Numbered from the stretch's first letter, positions 18,347 through 28,545 are shown. The stretch: 64,000 nucleotides of DNA from JAJYIW01 sp963781665 (GCA_963781665.1 CAWAGA010000002.1:4898001-4962000), one strand, 5' to 3'. Notes: a model not told the origin generated them from the sequence alone. A program made the numbers and translations.

Positions 18347-20116
18347 ATGCTTGCTGATATTCTTGCCGACGTCCAGCACGTTACCTATACTCATTGGAAT
18401 CAGTCACAACCAACTCTTAAAGACCTTTCTTTACAGATCCGCCGTGGCACTCTGAATATTCTCGTCGGGCCCGGCGGATCTGGCAAATCAACGCTGTGCA
18501 ACCTCTTCAACGGTGAAATTCCTCACCTGATGGGCGGGCAGTACCAGGGTGACGTGCTCATCGGCGGAGTAAATACCCGCACGATCCAGGTGAAAGACCT
18601 GGCGCATCAGGTCGGGCACGTCTTCCAGGACCCAGAATCGATGTTTGCCACACTGACCGTGGAGGACGAGATCGCCTTTGGGCCTGAGAACTTACAGGTT
18701 GCCCCAACGGAAATACACAAGGTGGTCGACCAGCTCCTCGCAAAAACAGGTCTCGACCCTTTTCGAACCAACCTGGTATGGGCCCTTTCCGGAGGCCAAA
18801 TCCAAATGCTCGGATTGGCTTCAGTCCTCGCCATGCATCCCAGTCTGGTCGTACTTGACGAACCCACCTCAAATCTGGACCCGGCTGCAACTCGGCGTGT
18901 ACATCAGATGACTCTGGATTTGCGCGCCCAAGGTATGACCATTCTGCTGGTCACGCGGGAATTAGACGATTTCCTGGCCCAAGCCGACCAACTCCTGGTG
19001 ATGCAAGACGGTAGTTTGCTTGCTTCAGGGCCCCCTCAAGAAGTACTCGCTGCTCACGGCGCTTATATGGCGCACTCTCTCGGGATCTGGCTGCCTGAGA
19101 CGACCGAAATCGGCCTGGCCCTCAATATCAGGCCGGTGCCAATCACTGTGGAGGGAATCATCGATCCGCTCATCCACAGGCTTTCAAACGCCGCAAATAT
19201 CGAAATCGAGGTCAAGCCTGCCAGTTCAGAAAAAACTGGGGCGATTCACCCTGCGCCTCTACCCGGCGAAACCCTCATCTCCGCCCATCATCTGGAATTC
19301 ACCTACGGCGGCAACATCCAGGCCCTCAGAGATGTGTCGCTCGAGGTGCGCGCAGGAGAAATGCTCGCCATCGTGGGACGAAACGGCGCCGGAAAAAGTA
19401 CTCTCGCCCGGTTAATGGTCGGTTTGCTCAAACCCCAAGGAGGAGAATTAAACCTTTTCGGCCAACCGGCGCGCCAATGGAAGGTTCAGGACCTGGCTAA
19501 CCGGATTGCCCTGGTCTTCCAGAACCCTGAACATCAATTTCTCACCGATACCGTGGCCGATGAGATCGACTACAGCTTGATGGCGCGTGGAATTACCGCC
19601 GAATCAGAACGAAAATCTGCCACCGATGAGATCCTGACCCGGTTAGGGTTGAAAGGTTTTGAGAAAATCCATCCATTTGCTCTCAGCGCTGGTATGAAAC
19701 GCCGCCTGGGAGTGGCTACCATGCTGGTTTGCGAACCCCAGGTGCTTCTGGTAGACGAGCCCACCTACGGGCAAGACAAACAGATGACCGAAACCCTGAT
19801 GGAAATCATGGAAGACATCCGAAGCCACGGTATCGCAGTAGTGATGATCACCCATGATATGCGCCTGGTCCAGGAGTATGCCGACCGGGTGGTCGTCATG
19901 AGCCAGGGATTGGTATGCTTCGATGGCGATCCGGGCGGCCTTTTCAATCGGGAGGATGTCTTGACCGGAGCTAACTTGCGACCAACCCTGCTCCACCAAA
20001 TTACCAACGGCCTGGAAGCCAGCGGTTTGACCCTTCACCATCAATTCCGCAGCACAGCCGGGTTCCTGGCAGCTTTGAATGACGGTTGGCTGATCGCGCC
20101 CGAGGAGGGTCGCTGA
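18347..20116 (+). CDS. ykoD: ECF transporter ATPase with two fused ABC domains (YkoD-like)
   Basis: Energises the ECF importer. The 589-residue protein contains two ABC modules. The first has Walker A GPGGSGKST, signature LSGGQ and Walker B VVLDEPTSNLDP. The second, from about residue 305, has GRNGAGKST, a degenerate signature LSAGMKRRLG and LLVDEPTYGQD. Fusing the two ATPases in one chain matches YkoD rather than the separate EcfA1/EcfA2 arrangement. The linker at about residues 230-300 is poorly conserved. The stop overlaps the next start by one base. Confidence 0.9.
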   Translation: MLADILADVQHVTYTHWNQSQPTLKDLSLQIRRGTLNILVGPGGSGKSTLCNLFNGEIPHLMGGQYQGDVLIGGVNTRTIQVKDLAHQVGHVFQDPESMFATLTVEDEIAFGPENLQVAPTEIHKVVDQLLAKTGLDPFRTNLVWALSGGQIQMLGLASVLAMHPSLVVLDEPTSNLDPAATRRVHQMTLDLRAQGMTILLVTRELDDFLAQADQLLVMQDGSLLASGPPQEVLAAHGAYMAHSLGIWLPETTEIGLALNIRPVPITVEGIIDPLIHRLSNAANIEIEVKPASSEKTGAIHPAPLPGETLISAHHLEFTYGGNIQALRDVSLEVRAGEMLAIVGRNGAGKSTLARLMVGLLKPQGGELNLFGQPARQWKVQDLANRIALVFQNPEHQFLTDTVADEIDYSLMARGITAESERKSATDEILTRLGLKGFEKIHPFALSAGMKRRLGVATMLVCEPQVLLVDEPTYGQDKQMTETLMEIMEDIRSHGIAVVMITHDMRLVQEYADRVVVMSQGLVCFDGDPGGLFNREDVLTGANLRPTLLHQITNGLEASGLTLHHQFRSTAGFLAALNDGWLIAPEEGR

Positions 20117-20889
20117 TGGCAGAATCCACTCACAGCCTGCGTTTCGTCTCGCGAGATTCCTTGCTGCACCGGATGTATCCTCTCAGCAAGTTAATCTGGG
20201 TGGTCGTCGTTGCCGTTGGCCTGTTTATTTATAGAACACCTCTATCGGGCGCAGTAGTGCTCGTCAGCGTCCTTCTACTGGCGCTGACTGCCGGCCGTAT
20301 CCCCCTACGAGAAATCATTGGCTCATCCCGCGTGATATTTGGCATTGGCCTGGTACTGATGATCTTCCACTTCTTTGCAGACCCAGGAAATCCGGTTTAC
20401 CACCTGGGGCCGTTGACAATCACAGACGAAGGCCTGCGCGAAGGGCCGGTTTTCTTCTTCCGTCTTTCGGTAGTCGTCCTTGCCAGCTTTATCCTCATCT
20501 GGACCACTGACAGCCGTGACTTGATGGTCTCATTGACCCGGGTAGGTATTCCCTATCGCTTTGCCTTTGCTGTATTTCTGGCTATGCGCTTTTTGCCATT
20601 GATCCAGCGTGAGGTTGATGCCGTCCAGGCAGCTCATGCTATCCGTGGCCGGGCGACGCGGTCGGGTTTAGGTCATCGCCTCAAGTTATGGCAGCGTTAC
20701 ATGTTCACCGTCCTTGTCAATGGGCTTCGGAAAGCTGAAGCCACCGCTACCGCTCTCGATTGCCGGGCATTCGGTACGTCCTCTCAAAGGACGTACGCCA
20801 AAGATGTGCCTTCGTCGCACGGCGGGTATGTGTTGATCGCGGCATATATGCTGCTTGCTGCGGGTTTGGTAATTTTGGAGAGAGCCTAA
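20116..20889 (+). CDS. ykoC: ECF transporter transmembrane T component (YkoC-like)
   Basis: Couples the ATPase to the S component. The 257-residue protein has about five hydrophobic helices, and the two cytoplasmic coupling motifs are recognisable around AIRGRATRSG and the ATALDCRAFG region near the end. The start is the ATG at 20116, which shares its A with the stop of the ATPase and has GAGGAGGG upstream; a TTG at 20086 is less likely. It ends the ykoEDC operon. Confidence 0.88.
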   Translation: MAESTHSLRFVSRDSLLHRMYPLSKLIWVVVVAVGLFIYRTPLSGAVVLVSVLLLALTAGRIPLREIIGSSRVIFGIGLVLMIFHFFADPGNPVYHLGPLTITDEGLREGPVFFFRLSVVVLASFILIWTTDSRDLMVSLTRVGIPYRFAFAVFLAMRFLPLIQREVDAVQAAHAIRGRATRSGLGHRLKLWQRYMFTVLVNGLRKAEATATALDCRAFGTSSQRTYAKDVPSSHGGYVLIAAYMLLAAGLVILERA

Positions 20890-21048
20890 GTACCCTTCTG
20901 CCCTGTAGGATTGGCGGGCAAATGGTATTCGCCCCTTCAGCTCTTGAAAGGAGGTTCGAAGATTCTTTTGGCAAAAATGCCATATAATAATAATCATGAG
21001 TTGAGATTGATGGTCAATCCCATAGGTATTAGCGATCAGGGAGGGAAA

Positions 21049-21912
21049 ATGTCAAAAAAAGACAAAAAAGCATCAGCAGAAGAGCATGCTGAACTTGATC
21101 AGCCTGTAGTCATCTCGAAAAAGAGCTATCTTAAGGAGCTAAGCCGCTTGCAGGTCGAGCTGGTCAAACTGCAAGAATGGGTACGCAGTAAAGGCCTCAA
21201 GGTGGTCGTTATTTTCGAGGGGCGGGATGCCGCCGGCAAGGGCGGGGTGATCAAACGCATCACTGAAAGCCTCAATCCACACGTCTGCCGGGTGGTGGCT
21301 TTGCCAGCGCCAACCGAGCGGGAAAAAACCCAATGGTATTTCCAACGGTATATCGCCCACCTTCCGGCAAGCGGTGAGATCGTCATTTTTGATAGGAGCT
21401 GGTATAACCGGGCAGGGGTTGAGCGGGTGATGGGTTTCTGCAGCGACGACGAATTGAGCGAATTCTTGCGCTCGGTGCCCGAATTCGAACGCATGCTGGT
21501 ACGATCGGACGTTATTCTGATCAAATACTGGTTCTCGGTAAGCGATAAAGAGCAAGAACACCGCTTCCAGGACCGGATTGCCGATCCGACCAAACGTTGG
21601 AAGCTCAGCCCAATGGACCTGCAATCACGGGCACGTTGGGTGGAATACTCAAAGGCTAAAGACGAGATGTTTGCCTATACCGACATCAAGCAAGCCCCAT
21701 GGTACGTGGTCAACGCTGACAGTAAGATGTGCGCTCGCTTGAACTGCATCCACCACCTGCTAAGCCTCATCCCGTATGAAGATCTGACGCCCGAGCCCAT
21801 CAATCTGCCACCCCGCCAACACGACCAGGCATATCTGCGGCCCCCGATCAGCGACCAGACCTTTGTCCCTGAAATTTATCAACCTGATAAACCTGCAGCA
21901 AAAGACGAATAA
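21049..21912 (+). CDS. ppk2: Polyphosphate kinase 2 family protein
   Basis: Transfers phosphate between polyphosphate and nucleotides. The 287-residue protein has the PPK2 Walker A motif GRDAAGKGG, the lid/Walker B region FDRSWYNRAGVERVMGF and the C-terminal WKLSPMDLQSRARW block. Single-domain architecture with these motifs fits the class I type that uses nucleoside diphosphates; substrate preference is inferred. The start at 21049 is chosen because GGAGGG lies just upstream, although the frame is open back to 20911 and a second GGAGG lies near 20950. It stands alone, 160 bases after ykoC. Confidence 0.92.
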   Translation: MSKKDKKASAEEHAELDQPVVISKKSYLKELSRLQVELVKLQEWVRSKGLKVVVIFEGRDAAGKGGVIKRITESLNPHVCRVVALPAPTEREKTQWYFQRYIAHLPASGEIVIFDRSWYNRAGVERVMGFCSDDELSEFLRSVPEFERMLVRSDVILIKYWFSVSDKEQEHRFQDRIADPTKRWKLSPMDLQSRARWVEYSKAKDEMFAYTDIKQAPWYVVNADSKMCARLNCIHHLLSLIPYEDLTPEPINLPPRQHDQAYLRPPISDQTFVPEIYQPDKPAAKDE

Positions 21913-22097
21913 GATTGTATAAAACAAATCTTGAAAATTGCAAATTATCGGATACATACGGCAAATTCCAATGTATAATGTTTTATAATAAATGCGGTCC
22001 ATGTTAGGATAATAACGTCCTTACAGGGGTGCCTTGTTTAAAAATACGCCTGAAGCACCCAGCTATACAAATTTTTTCTGACATACCTGGAGAAGAA

Positions 22098-23033
22098 ATG
22101 GCGCGATACATTGCGGGAAGGTTAATTGGATTACTTTTTACCTTCCTCATGGTTTCGATCATTACATTTTCACTGATGCATGCCGTCCCGGGGGGGCCGT
22201 TTGACGAGACCAAACAACCCTTGCCGCCTGCAGCCAAAGCAAATATCCTCCGTAAATATGGCCTGGATAAGCCAATCTGGCAGCAGTATGGGCTCTACAT
22301 GTGGAATGCTTTACATTTTGACTTCGGAATCCCCTACCAAAGCCCAACTGAAACAGTGACCCAACTTATCGCCCGGGTGTGGCCGGCTACCCTGCAGCTT
22401 GCCGGGGTGGTCATTTCATTATCGTACGTGCTGGGATTACTGCTGGGAATCCTGGCAGCGATCAACCAAAACACCTGGATCGATCAGGCAGTCACTTTCC
22501 TGGCTACCCTGGGATTCACTGTGCCAAATTTTGTCATTGGCGTTTGGATGATTCTAATTTTTAGCGTTAAACTGCACTGGCTCCCCACCGGTGGTTGGGG
22601 TACCCCCCAACAGTTCATCATGCCAACCATCGTGTATATGCTTGCCCCAATGGCATTGGTGGCACGCTACACCCGAGTCAACACACTTGAAGCTTTAAGA
22701 GCAGATTATGTTCGTACTGCTCACGCAAAAGGTCTGAAAGAAAGTACCATCATTATCCGTCATGTCCTAAAAAATGCGCTGATTCCGTTAATCACGGTTT
22801 TAGGGCCGCAAATTCCGAATATTGCCACCGGGTCTATCTTTATTGAAGCTACCTTCCGCATTCCAGGTTTGGGCCGTTACTTTGTCACCAGTGTATTTAA
22901 TCGGGATTACCCGATGATAATGGCTACCATGCTCTTAATCGCTGCATTATGGGGAGTGACGTACCTGATAAGTGACATTCTCTATACCGTAGTCGATCCC
23001 CGAGTAAAACTGGCTGGTTCGAAAAACATATGA
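22098..23033 (+). CDS. Dipeptide/oligopeptide ABC transporter permease (DppB type)
   Basis: Inner-membrane permease of a peptide-type ABC importer, 311 residues and six helices. It has the N-terminal VSIITFSLMHAVPGGPFD typical of DppB/OppB, and the EAA coupling loop (EALRADYVRTAHAKGLKE). The start at 22098 follows GGAGAAGAA; the frame is open upstream to 22029 but those residues are not family-like. A TATAAT at 21974-21979 may be the -10 box of this operon. The stop overlaps the next gene by four bases (ATGA). Confidence 0.93.
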   Translation: MARYIAGRLIGLLFTFLMVSIITFSLMHAVPGGPFDETKQPLPPAAKANILRKYGLDKPIWQQYGLYMWNALHFDFGIPYQSPTETVTQLIARVWPATLQLAGVVISLSYVLGLLLGILAAINQNTWIDQAVTFLATLGFTVPNFVIGVWMILIFSVKLHWLPTGGWGTPQQFIMPTIVYMLAPMALVARYTRVNTLEALRADYVRTAHAKGLKESTIIIRHVLKNALIPLITVLGPQIPNIATGSIFIEATFRIPGLGRYFVTSVFNRDYPMIMATMLLIAALWGVTYLISDILYTVVDPRVKLAGSKNI

Positions 23034-23920
23034 CAACTCCATTAATTGCCCAAGAACAACCTCTCACGATATCGAAACGCACCCTATGGAGTGACGCAGT
23101 CCGCAGCTTTTCCCGCAATCGGCTTGCCATGGTTGGGTTGGTGATTGTACTCTTGATGGTAATATGCGCGATTTTTGCCAATTTTATAGCCCCACAACCT
23201 TATTATAAGTCTGAGCTTTCTCAAAATCTCCAGTTTCCTAGCGCCCAGCATTTATTAGGAACAGATGCAATCGGCCGCGATATACTCAGCCGGTTGATTT
23301 ACGGGGCACGAACTTCATTGGCCGTTGGTTTTTCTGTACAATTCATTGCTTTCGCCATCGGTTTTCCTTTAGGCGCTCTGGCCGGTTTACGCGGCGGGAG
23401 GATTGATTTCCTCGTGACCCGCTTTCTCGAGATCATGACAGCTTTCCCCGGGTTCCTCTTTGCTCTTTTCTTAATGAGTATTCTGGGAAATGGCCTGGGC
23501 AATATTATTCTGGCTGTCGGAATCACCAGCTGGGTTGATGTTTGCCGGTTGACACGAGGACAACTTATGTCCTTGCGAGAGCGCGAGTTCGTTGTAGCGG
23601 CGCGCTCTTATGGGGTTGAAGATTGGCAAATCCTTTTTCGACATCTTTTACCCCACGCCTTACCACCCCTGATCATCATGCTGGCGCTCGGGATCCCCAA
23701 TGCGATCTTTGCCGAAGCCGGCCTCAGCTTTCTTGGCGTCGGGATTAATGATCCGATCCCCAGTTGGGGCAAGATGGTCAGTGATAGTTTGAGTTACATC
23801 AGCGTTTATTGGTACATGGGCCTTTTCCCCACCCTTACGATTGCGTTGGCTATGCTCGGTTTCAATTTCGTGGGTGATGGCTTGCGCGATGCATTAGATC
23901 CTACCATGTACAACGTTTAA
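23030..23920 (+). CDS. Dipeptide/oligopeptide ABC transporter permease (DppC type)
   Basis: Partner permease of the preceding gene, 296 residues. Typical DppC features are the N-terminal cytoplasmic segment with RNRLAMVG, the LLGTDAIGRDILSRLIYGARTS block, and the EAA loop (LREREFVVAARSYG). Its start is coupled to the upstream stop. A 227-base gap with no supported gene separates it from the binding protein. Confidence 0.93.
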   Translation: MTTPLIAQEQPLTISKRTLWSDAVRSFSRNRLAMVGLVIVLLMVICAIFANFIAPQPYYKSELSQNLQFPSAQHLLGTDAIGRDILSRLIYGARTSLAVGFSVQFIAFAIGFPLGALAGLRGGRIDFLVTRFLEIMTAFPGFLFALFLMSILGNGLGNIILAVGITSWVDVCRLTRGQLMSLREREFVVAARSYGVEDWQILFRHLLPHALPPLIIMLALGIPNAIFAEAGLSFLGVGINDPIPSWGKMVSDSLSYISVYWYMGLFPTLTIALAMLGFNFVGDGLRDALDPTMYNV

Positions 23921-24147
23921 AAAAAGGATGGAGGTGATGCAGGTTATTATGTCAAGTAGCCAGTTCGATCTCCGATCAGGTTTGTTGTGAGAAAAAGTTT
24001 ATTGAGGGGTTGTCGCACCATAAGTAAACAGCAGCGCGAAAAATGAAACCCGAAAAAAAATTTATGTGGTTATGTGAGGAGTAATGAGTGTTTCACAATT
24101 ACAAAATGAAGCAACCTTTCACCTTCATATAATCAAAGGAGAACAAA

Positions 24148-26002
24148 ATGATTGACAAGAAATTGAAACGCCGAGAATTTCTTAAATGGTCTGCGATTGC
24201 AGCTACTGGAACAATCATCTCTGCCTGTACCCAAGCCACCCAAGTCCCAACTACCCCCCCTACCAATTCGCCGATGCCACAACCGGCAACTTATACACCC
24301 CAACCAATGCAGCCGGAAGCGACTGCCACCACAGCCATGGCGACCACGGCACCGACGACTGCTCAAGCAGGTATCACCAACGCCTGGGGCGTGACGATGC
24401 CAGCCGACGCAGCACCATTAGATCAGCAATTCTTCCACGCCCAGTCCTATGAAGGGACATGTGTTGACTTTGCCGTCAGTGTTTATAAACGCATGTCTAA
24501 TGCTTATTCCGACATCCTGTCTACAGACCTGGTTCAAATTAATAAAAATTTTGAGATTGTCAATGTCGGAGCGGAAAGTTACTCGGTTTCTACGGATGGC
24601 ATGACCTGGACGATTAAGCTTGATCCAAATGTGAAGTGGAATGATGGCAACCCGCTGACCGCAGATGATCACGTCTTCACTTTCCAGTATGAAGCCGATC
24701 CAAATCATGCCTGGGATTTTGCCTGGTTCTGGAGTGACATTGCGAACTTTAATGACGCAGTAGCCGGGAAAGTCGCCACCACAGAAATTGGGGTGAAGGC
24801 AGTGGATCCGTATACCCTTCAGATTTCTACGAATGTGCCTTCTCCTTATTTGCCCTCTAAGTTGCTCTACGCTCGCCCGATGAGCAAGGCGGCTTTCCAA
24901 AAAAGCGGTGAACTCTATAACAACGACCCCAGTACTTCGGTTTCTTCCAGCCCCTGGATGATGTCGGAATGGACCAAGGGGAAGCAAATGTTATTTGTCC
25001 CGAATACAAGTTATACTGGCAAGCTAAGACCTTATCTGGAGAAAGACCTTATCACCTTCTATACTGATTCATCCACTGAATTTAGTTCGTATCAGAATAA
25101 TGAAGTCGATTATTGTGGTACATTCAGTCCGGCTGATATCACTACCATATCAAATGATGCCACGTTAAACAGCGAGTACCACCCCGGTTACGGCGATTTC
25201 CGGACCTATTACCTGACCTTCAATACGGATACCAAGCCTTTTAACGATCTCAAGGTACGCCAGGCGTTTGCTAAAGCGATCGATCGCGATTCGATCATCA
25301 CCAATATCGTCGGCCGCCAGGGCATCGCCGCCTATTCCTTCCTCATGCCAGGTTTTCCTGATTCCAACTCTACGGCTTTGAAAAATGAGGACGTAAACAA
25401 ATTTGACGTTACCGCTGCTCAGAAGTTGCTATCTGATGCCGGCTATCCCAATGGTCAGGGATTCCCAGCACAAGAAATGTGGCTGCGTCAGAGAATCACA
25501 GTTTAATCAGTCAATCGCTGAAGCTATCGCAGCCATGCTCTCCCAGAATTTGAATATCCAGGTCACCGTATCTAACAAAGAGACCAAGCTCTTCACTGAT
25601 GCCATGAACGCTCACAACCTGCCGTTCTTCTATATCTCTTACGGCTTCGATTACCTGGACCCATCGAATATGCTCGGCATCTGGGTAACCGGCGGACGGC
25701 ACACCTGGACTAATCCCCAGTTCGACCAACTGGTCAAGGATGCCACGTCGCTGATTGGCGATCAGGCTAAGCGCGATCAGGAGTTCAAAGACGCTGAAAA
25801 AATTCTGGTGGATGATGTAGGAGGCGTTTTCATTTATCATGTGACCCCTGGTGCGATCTACAGACCTTACTTAAAGGGTGAAGAATTAGAGCCCGATAAA
25901 ACCGGAGTTGCTGCCTTCCACTGGCCCCAATTTGAAGATTGTGGCGCCTTGATGCCTACGGTTTACATATCGAAAGACGTTCCGCCAGACCGACACATGT
26001 AA
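24148..26002 (+). CDS. Peptide ABC transporter substrate-binding lipoprotein (SBP_bac_5 family), apparent one-base frameshift
   Basis: Extracytoplasmic binding protein of the importer. The N-terminus has a twin-arginine motif (KRREFLKW), a short hydrophobic stretch and a lipobox-like IISAC, so a Tat-exported lipoprotein is likely, followed by a Thr/Pro-rich spacer. The body shows the family pattern (KWNDGNPLTADDHVFTF, FNTDTKPFNDLKVRQAFAKAIDR). The frame breaks near 25485-25497: after EMWLR it runs into a TAA, while the next frame continues ESQFNQSIAEAIAAML to a stop at 26002. Dropping one base gives about 617 residues, a normal length. GGAGAACAAA precedes the ATG. Confidence 0.85.
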
Positions 26003-26018
26003 ATCCTTTAATTCACTC

Positions 26019-26054
26019 ATTATTGCGTGGGCGAAATGCCCACGCAATAATTTT
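26019..26054 (+). terminator. Strong stem-loop, probable terminator after the binding-protein gene
   Basis: A perfect 14-bp inverted repeat (26019-26032 with 26038-26051), loop GAAAT, followed by a short T run. It lies 17 bases after the binding-protein stop and just before the ATPase genes, so it may lower ATPase expression relative to the binding protein rather than end all transcription. Confidence 0.8.
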
Positions 26055-26068
26055 GGAAAATATTTGCG

Positions 26069-27061
26069 ATGGAAGATACATTGCTAGACGTGCAAGGCCT
26101 AACAACTCGGTTTAAAACTCCTGAGGGGATGGTCCATGCCGTAAACGGAGTCTCTTTCAGTCTGAAGAATCGAGAAACAGTCGGTTTAGTTGGGGAAAGT
26201 GGCAGTGGCAAGAGTGTAACGATGCTCAGCATGTTGCGTCTCATTCCCACTCCTCCTGGAAAGATCGTTGCCGGAGCGGCTTTTTTCCACAACCAGGATC
26301 TACTGAAGATGGACGATCAGGATATCCGCCGAGTTCGTGGCGCACAGATCAGCATCGTATTCCAGGATCCAATGACCTCATTTAACCCGGTGCTGACCAT
26401 CGGCCGCCAGATCACAGAAGCCCTCCAGGCTCACCTGGGCACACCGATTGCTCAGGCACGCACACGAGCTGCCGAGCTGCTCGCTATGGTCGGCATCCCC
26501 GGCGCACGCCAGCGCTTGGATGACTACCCGCACCAGTTTTCGGGGGGGATGCGCCAGCGGGCGATGATAGCCATGGCGTTGGCCTGCCGCCCGCAAATCT
26601 TGATTGCTGATGAGCCTACTACCGCGCTAGACGTAACGATCCAGGCCCAGATTGTCGAGCTGGTTAAGAACCTTCGAGATGAGTTCGGAATGGCGATCAT
26701 TTGGATCACTCACGACCTGGGGATCATCGCCGGCCTGGCTGAGCGGGTGATCGTGATGTATGCCGGTTTCTTCATCGAAGAAGCGCCGGTTAAAGATCTG
26801 TATGCCACTCCACGCCATCCCTACACCCTGGGATTACTTGCCAGTCTGCCTCGGGTAGATGCCAGCCGGCGGAAACACCTACCCACGATCGAAGGATTAC
26901 CACCCATCCTCTACGAAAAACCACAGGGCTGCCCATTTACACCACGCTGCAAATTTGCGATCGCCCGCTGTTCACAGGAAAACCCACAGCTTGAGGAGGT
27001 GTCCAATCACCATCGAGTTGCATGCTGGGTAAAGCCCGAAAAGGGGAGGCAGCCAGCATGA
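26069..27061 (+). CDS. Dipeptide/oligopeptide ABC transporter ATPase (DppD type)
   Basis: Cytoplasmic ATPase of the importer, 330 residues. Walker A GESGSGKS, signature FSGGMRQRAMIAMALA and Walker B ILIADEPTTALDVT are intact. The C-terminal oligopeptide-transporter domain has the cysteine-bearing stretch GCPFTPRCKFAIARC, which in this family can bind a [4Fe-4S] cluster. It starts 15 bases after the hairpin and overlaps the next gene by four bases. Confidence 0.94.
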   Translation: MEDTLLDVQGLTTRFKTPEGMVHAVNGVSFSLKNRETVGLVGESGSGKSVTMLSMLRLIPTPPGKIVAGAAFFHNQDLLKMDDQDIRRVRGAQISIVFQDPMTSFNPVLTIGRQITEALQAHLGTPIAQARTRAAELLAMVGIPGARQRLDDYPHQFSGGMRQRAMIAMALACRPQILIADEPTTALDVTIQAQIVELVKNLRDEFGMAIIWITHDLGIIAGLAERVIVMYAGFFIEEAPVKDLYATPRHPYTLGLLASLPRVDASRRKHLPTIEGLPPILYEKPQGCPFTPRCKFAIARCSQENPQLEEVSNHHRVACWVKPEKGRQPA

Positions 27062-28047
27062 ACGACACTGATAATGTTTTGCTTCGGGTAGAAAACCTGG
27101 TCAAGTATTTTCCGGTGACCAGCAGGGACTTTTTTAACAGGCGCAAGGCCGTGGTACACGCGGTTGACGACGTTTCATTCGAACTGTACCGGGGTGAAAC
27201 ACTCGGCCTGGTGGGCGAATCGGGCTGCGGAAAATCAACAACGGGACGAACGATCCTGCAGCTGTACCGGCCAACCTCCGGGGCGGTCTATCTGGAAGGG
27301 GTCGATCTGGTTAAGCTGAACCGGCAGGAGATGCGGCAGATGCGGCAGAAAATGCAAATGATCTTCCAAGACCCATACGCCAGTCTGAACCCGAGGTTGA
27401 CTGTGGGCGAGATTGTGGGAGATCCGCTGCTCGTTTACAACCGGCACCCTAACCGAAAAGAGATCGACGACCAGGTGAAATATCTGCTCACCCTGGTTGG
27501 ACTGAATGCCTCTTTCTCTAATCGTTATCCTCACGAGTTTTCCGGAGGGCAGCGGCAGCGGATCGGGGTAGCACGTGCCTTGGCTTTGCGCCCAGAGCTG
27601 ATCGTTTGTGACGAGCCAATCTCTGCCCTCGATGTATCCATTCAGGCCCAGGTTGTCAACTTGCTGGTCGATCTCCAGGAACAGTTTAATCTGACTTACC
27701 TGTTCATAGCCCACGATTTGTCAATTGTGCGCCACGTTTGTGATCGTGTGGCAGTTATGTATCTGGGTATAATCGTCGAACTGGCCGAGAGCGAAGAACT
27801 TTACACCAACCCGCTGCACCCATATACCCAGGCGCTGCTTTCATCCGTGCCAATTCCCGACCCATCAGTGGAAGAAAGACGCCAGCGCACCATATTGAAG
27901 GGAGAGATCCCTTCTCCAATAGACGTACCTTCAGGCTGCCGCTTCAGAACCCGCTGCCCGATTGCTCAGGACATTTGCGCTCGGGTGGTGCCGGAATGGC
28001 GTGAGCTGCGCCCGGGGCATTTTACAGCCTGTCATTTCGCCGGTTAG
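27058..28047 (+). CDS. Dipeptide/oligopeptide ABC transporter ATPase (DppF type)
   Basis: Second ATPase of the importer, 329 residues. Walker A GESGCGKST, signature FSGGQRQRIGVARALA and Walker B LIVCDEPISALDVS are present, and the C-terminus ends with the cysteine set in GCRFRTRCPIAQDIC. The ATG at 27058 overlaps the dppD-type stop and has GGGGAGG upstream; the frame is open to 27022 but the shorter form fits the family. Confidence 0.94.
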   Translation: MNDTDNVLLRVENLVKYFPVTSRDFFNRRKAVVHAVDDVSFELYRGETLGLVGESGCGKSTTGRTILQLYRPTSGAVYLEGVDLVKLNRQEMRQMRQKMQMIFQDPYASLNPRLTVGEIVGDPLLVYNRHPNRKEIDDQVKYLLTLVGLNASFSNRYPHEFSGGQRQRIGVARALALRPELIVCDEPISALDVSIQAQVVNLLVDLQEQFNLTYLFIAHDLSIVRHVCDRVAVMYLGIIVELAESEELYTNPLHPYTQALLSSVPIPDPSVEERRQRTILKGEIPSPIDVPSGCRFRTRCPIAQDICARVVPEWRELRPGHFTACHFAG

Positions 28048-28062
28048 TTGCCCCAGAAATTG

Positions 28063-28545
28063 TCACCTAGCGACGATGCGGGCAATCTGCTTGAGGTGAG
28101 GCCTTTCGTGGCGTGCCAACCACTGTGCATAAAAAAATGCTGTGCGCTCGAGAGGTGCACCTGCTCCGGTAACAGAGGCGGACCGCGACCAGTCTGCCGG
28201 CGTTAATGCTTGCAGTACGACCACAAGTTTGGAGCGCTGCTCCGTATAAGCTTGCAGTGAGGGATGGAATTCCATTTCGAGATAATCCGTACTTTTAATC
28301 CAGGTACGGGGATTGACGGCCCGCACAACCGACCTGTCATGGGTGATAATCTCTTTGATGCAGCCGCCCCAGACGTCGGCGCAAGCACGTATATGGGCCA
28401 GAACTTCATTAGCCGACCATTCACCAGGAGCAGGAGCAGTGAGCAATTGACCCGGATGGCAACCGGCGGTGAGGGCAGTGATGCGCGGCGGCGCTTGGGC
28501 GAGCATGGTTAATATCTGTTCAATGGTGTAGGATACTCTGGACAA
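28063..28545 (-). CDS. DinB-like domain protein
   Basis: A 160-residue helical-bundle protein. It has WSANEVLAHIRACADVW near the first helix pair and HERPHLKQI near the end, matching the spaced histidines that bind a metal in the DinB/YfiT fold. Many such proteins are thiol-dependent transferases or of unknown function; no more can be said here. The start appears to be TTG at 28545. It converges on the peptide transporter operon. Confidence 0.7.
   Translation of the reverse strand: MSRVSYTIEQILTMLAQAPPRITALTAGCHPGQLLTAPAPGEWSANEVLAHIRACADVWGGCIKEIITHDRSVVRAVNPRTWIKSTDYLEMEFHPSLQAYTEQRSKLVVVLQALTPADWSRSASVTGAGAPLERTAFFYAQWLARHERPHLKQIARIVAR

Noticed and set aside
23921..24147. Small ORFs in the gap before the peptide-binding protein
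   Set aside because: Candidates are 13-20 codons with poor spacing to the nearby GGAGG and no recognisable features.
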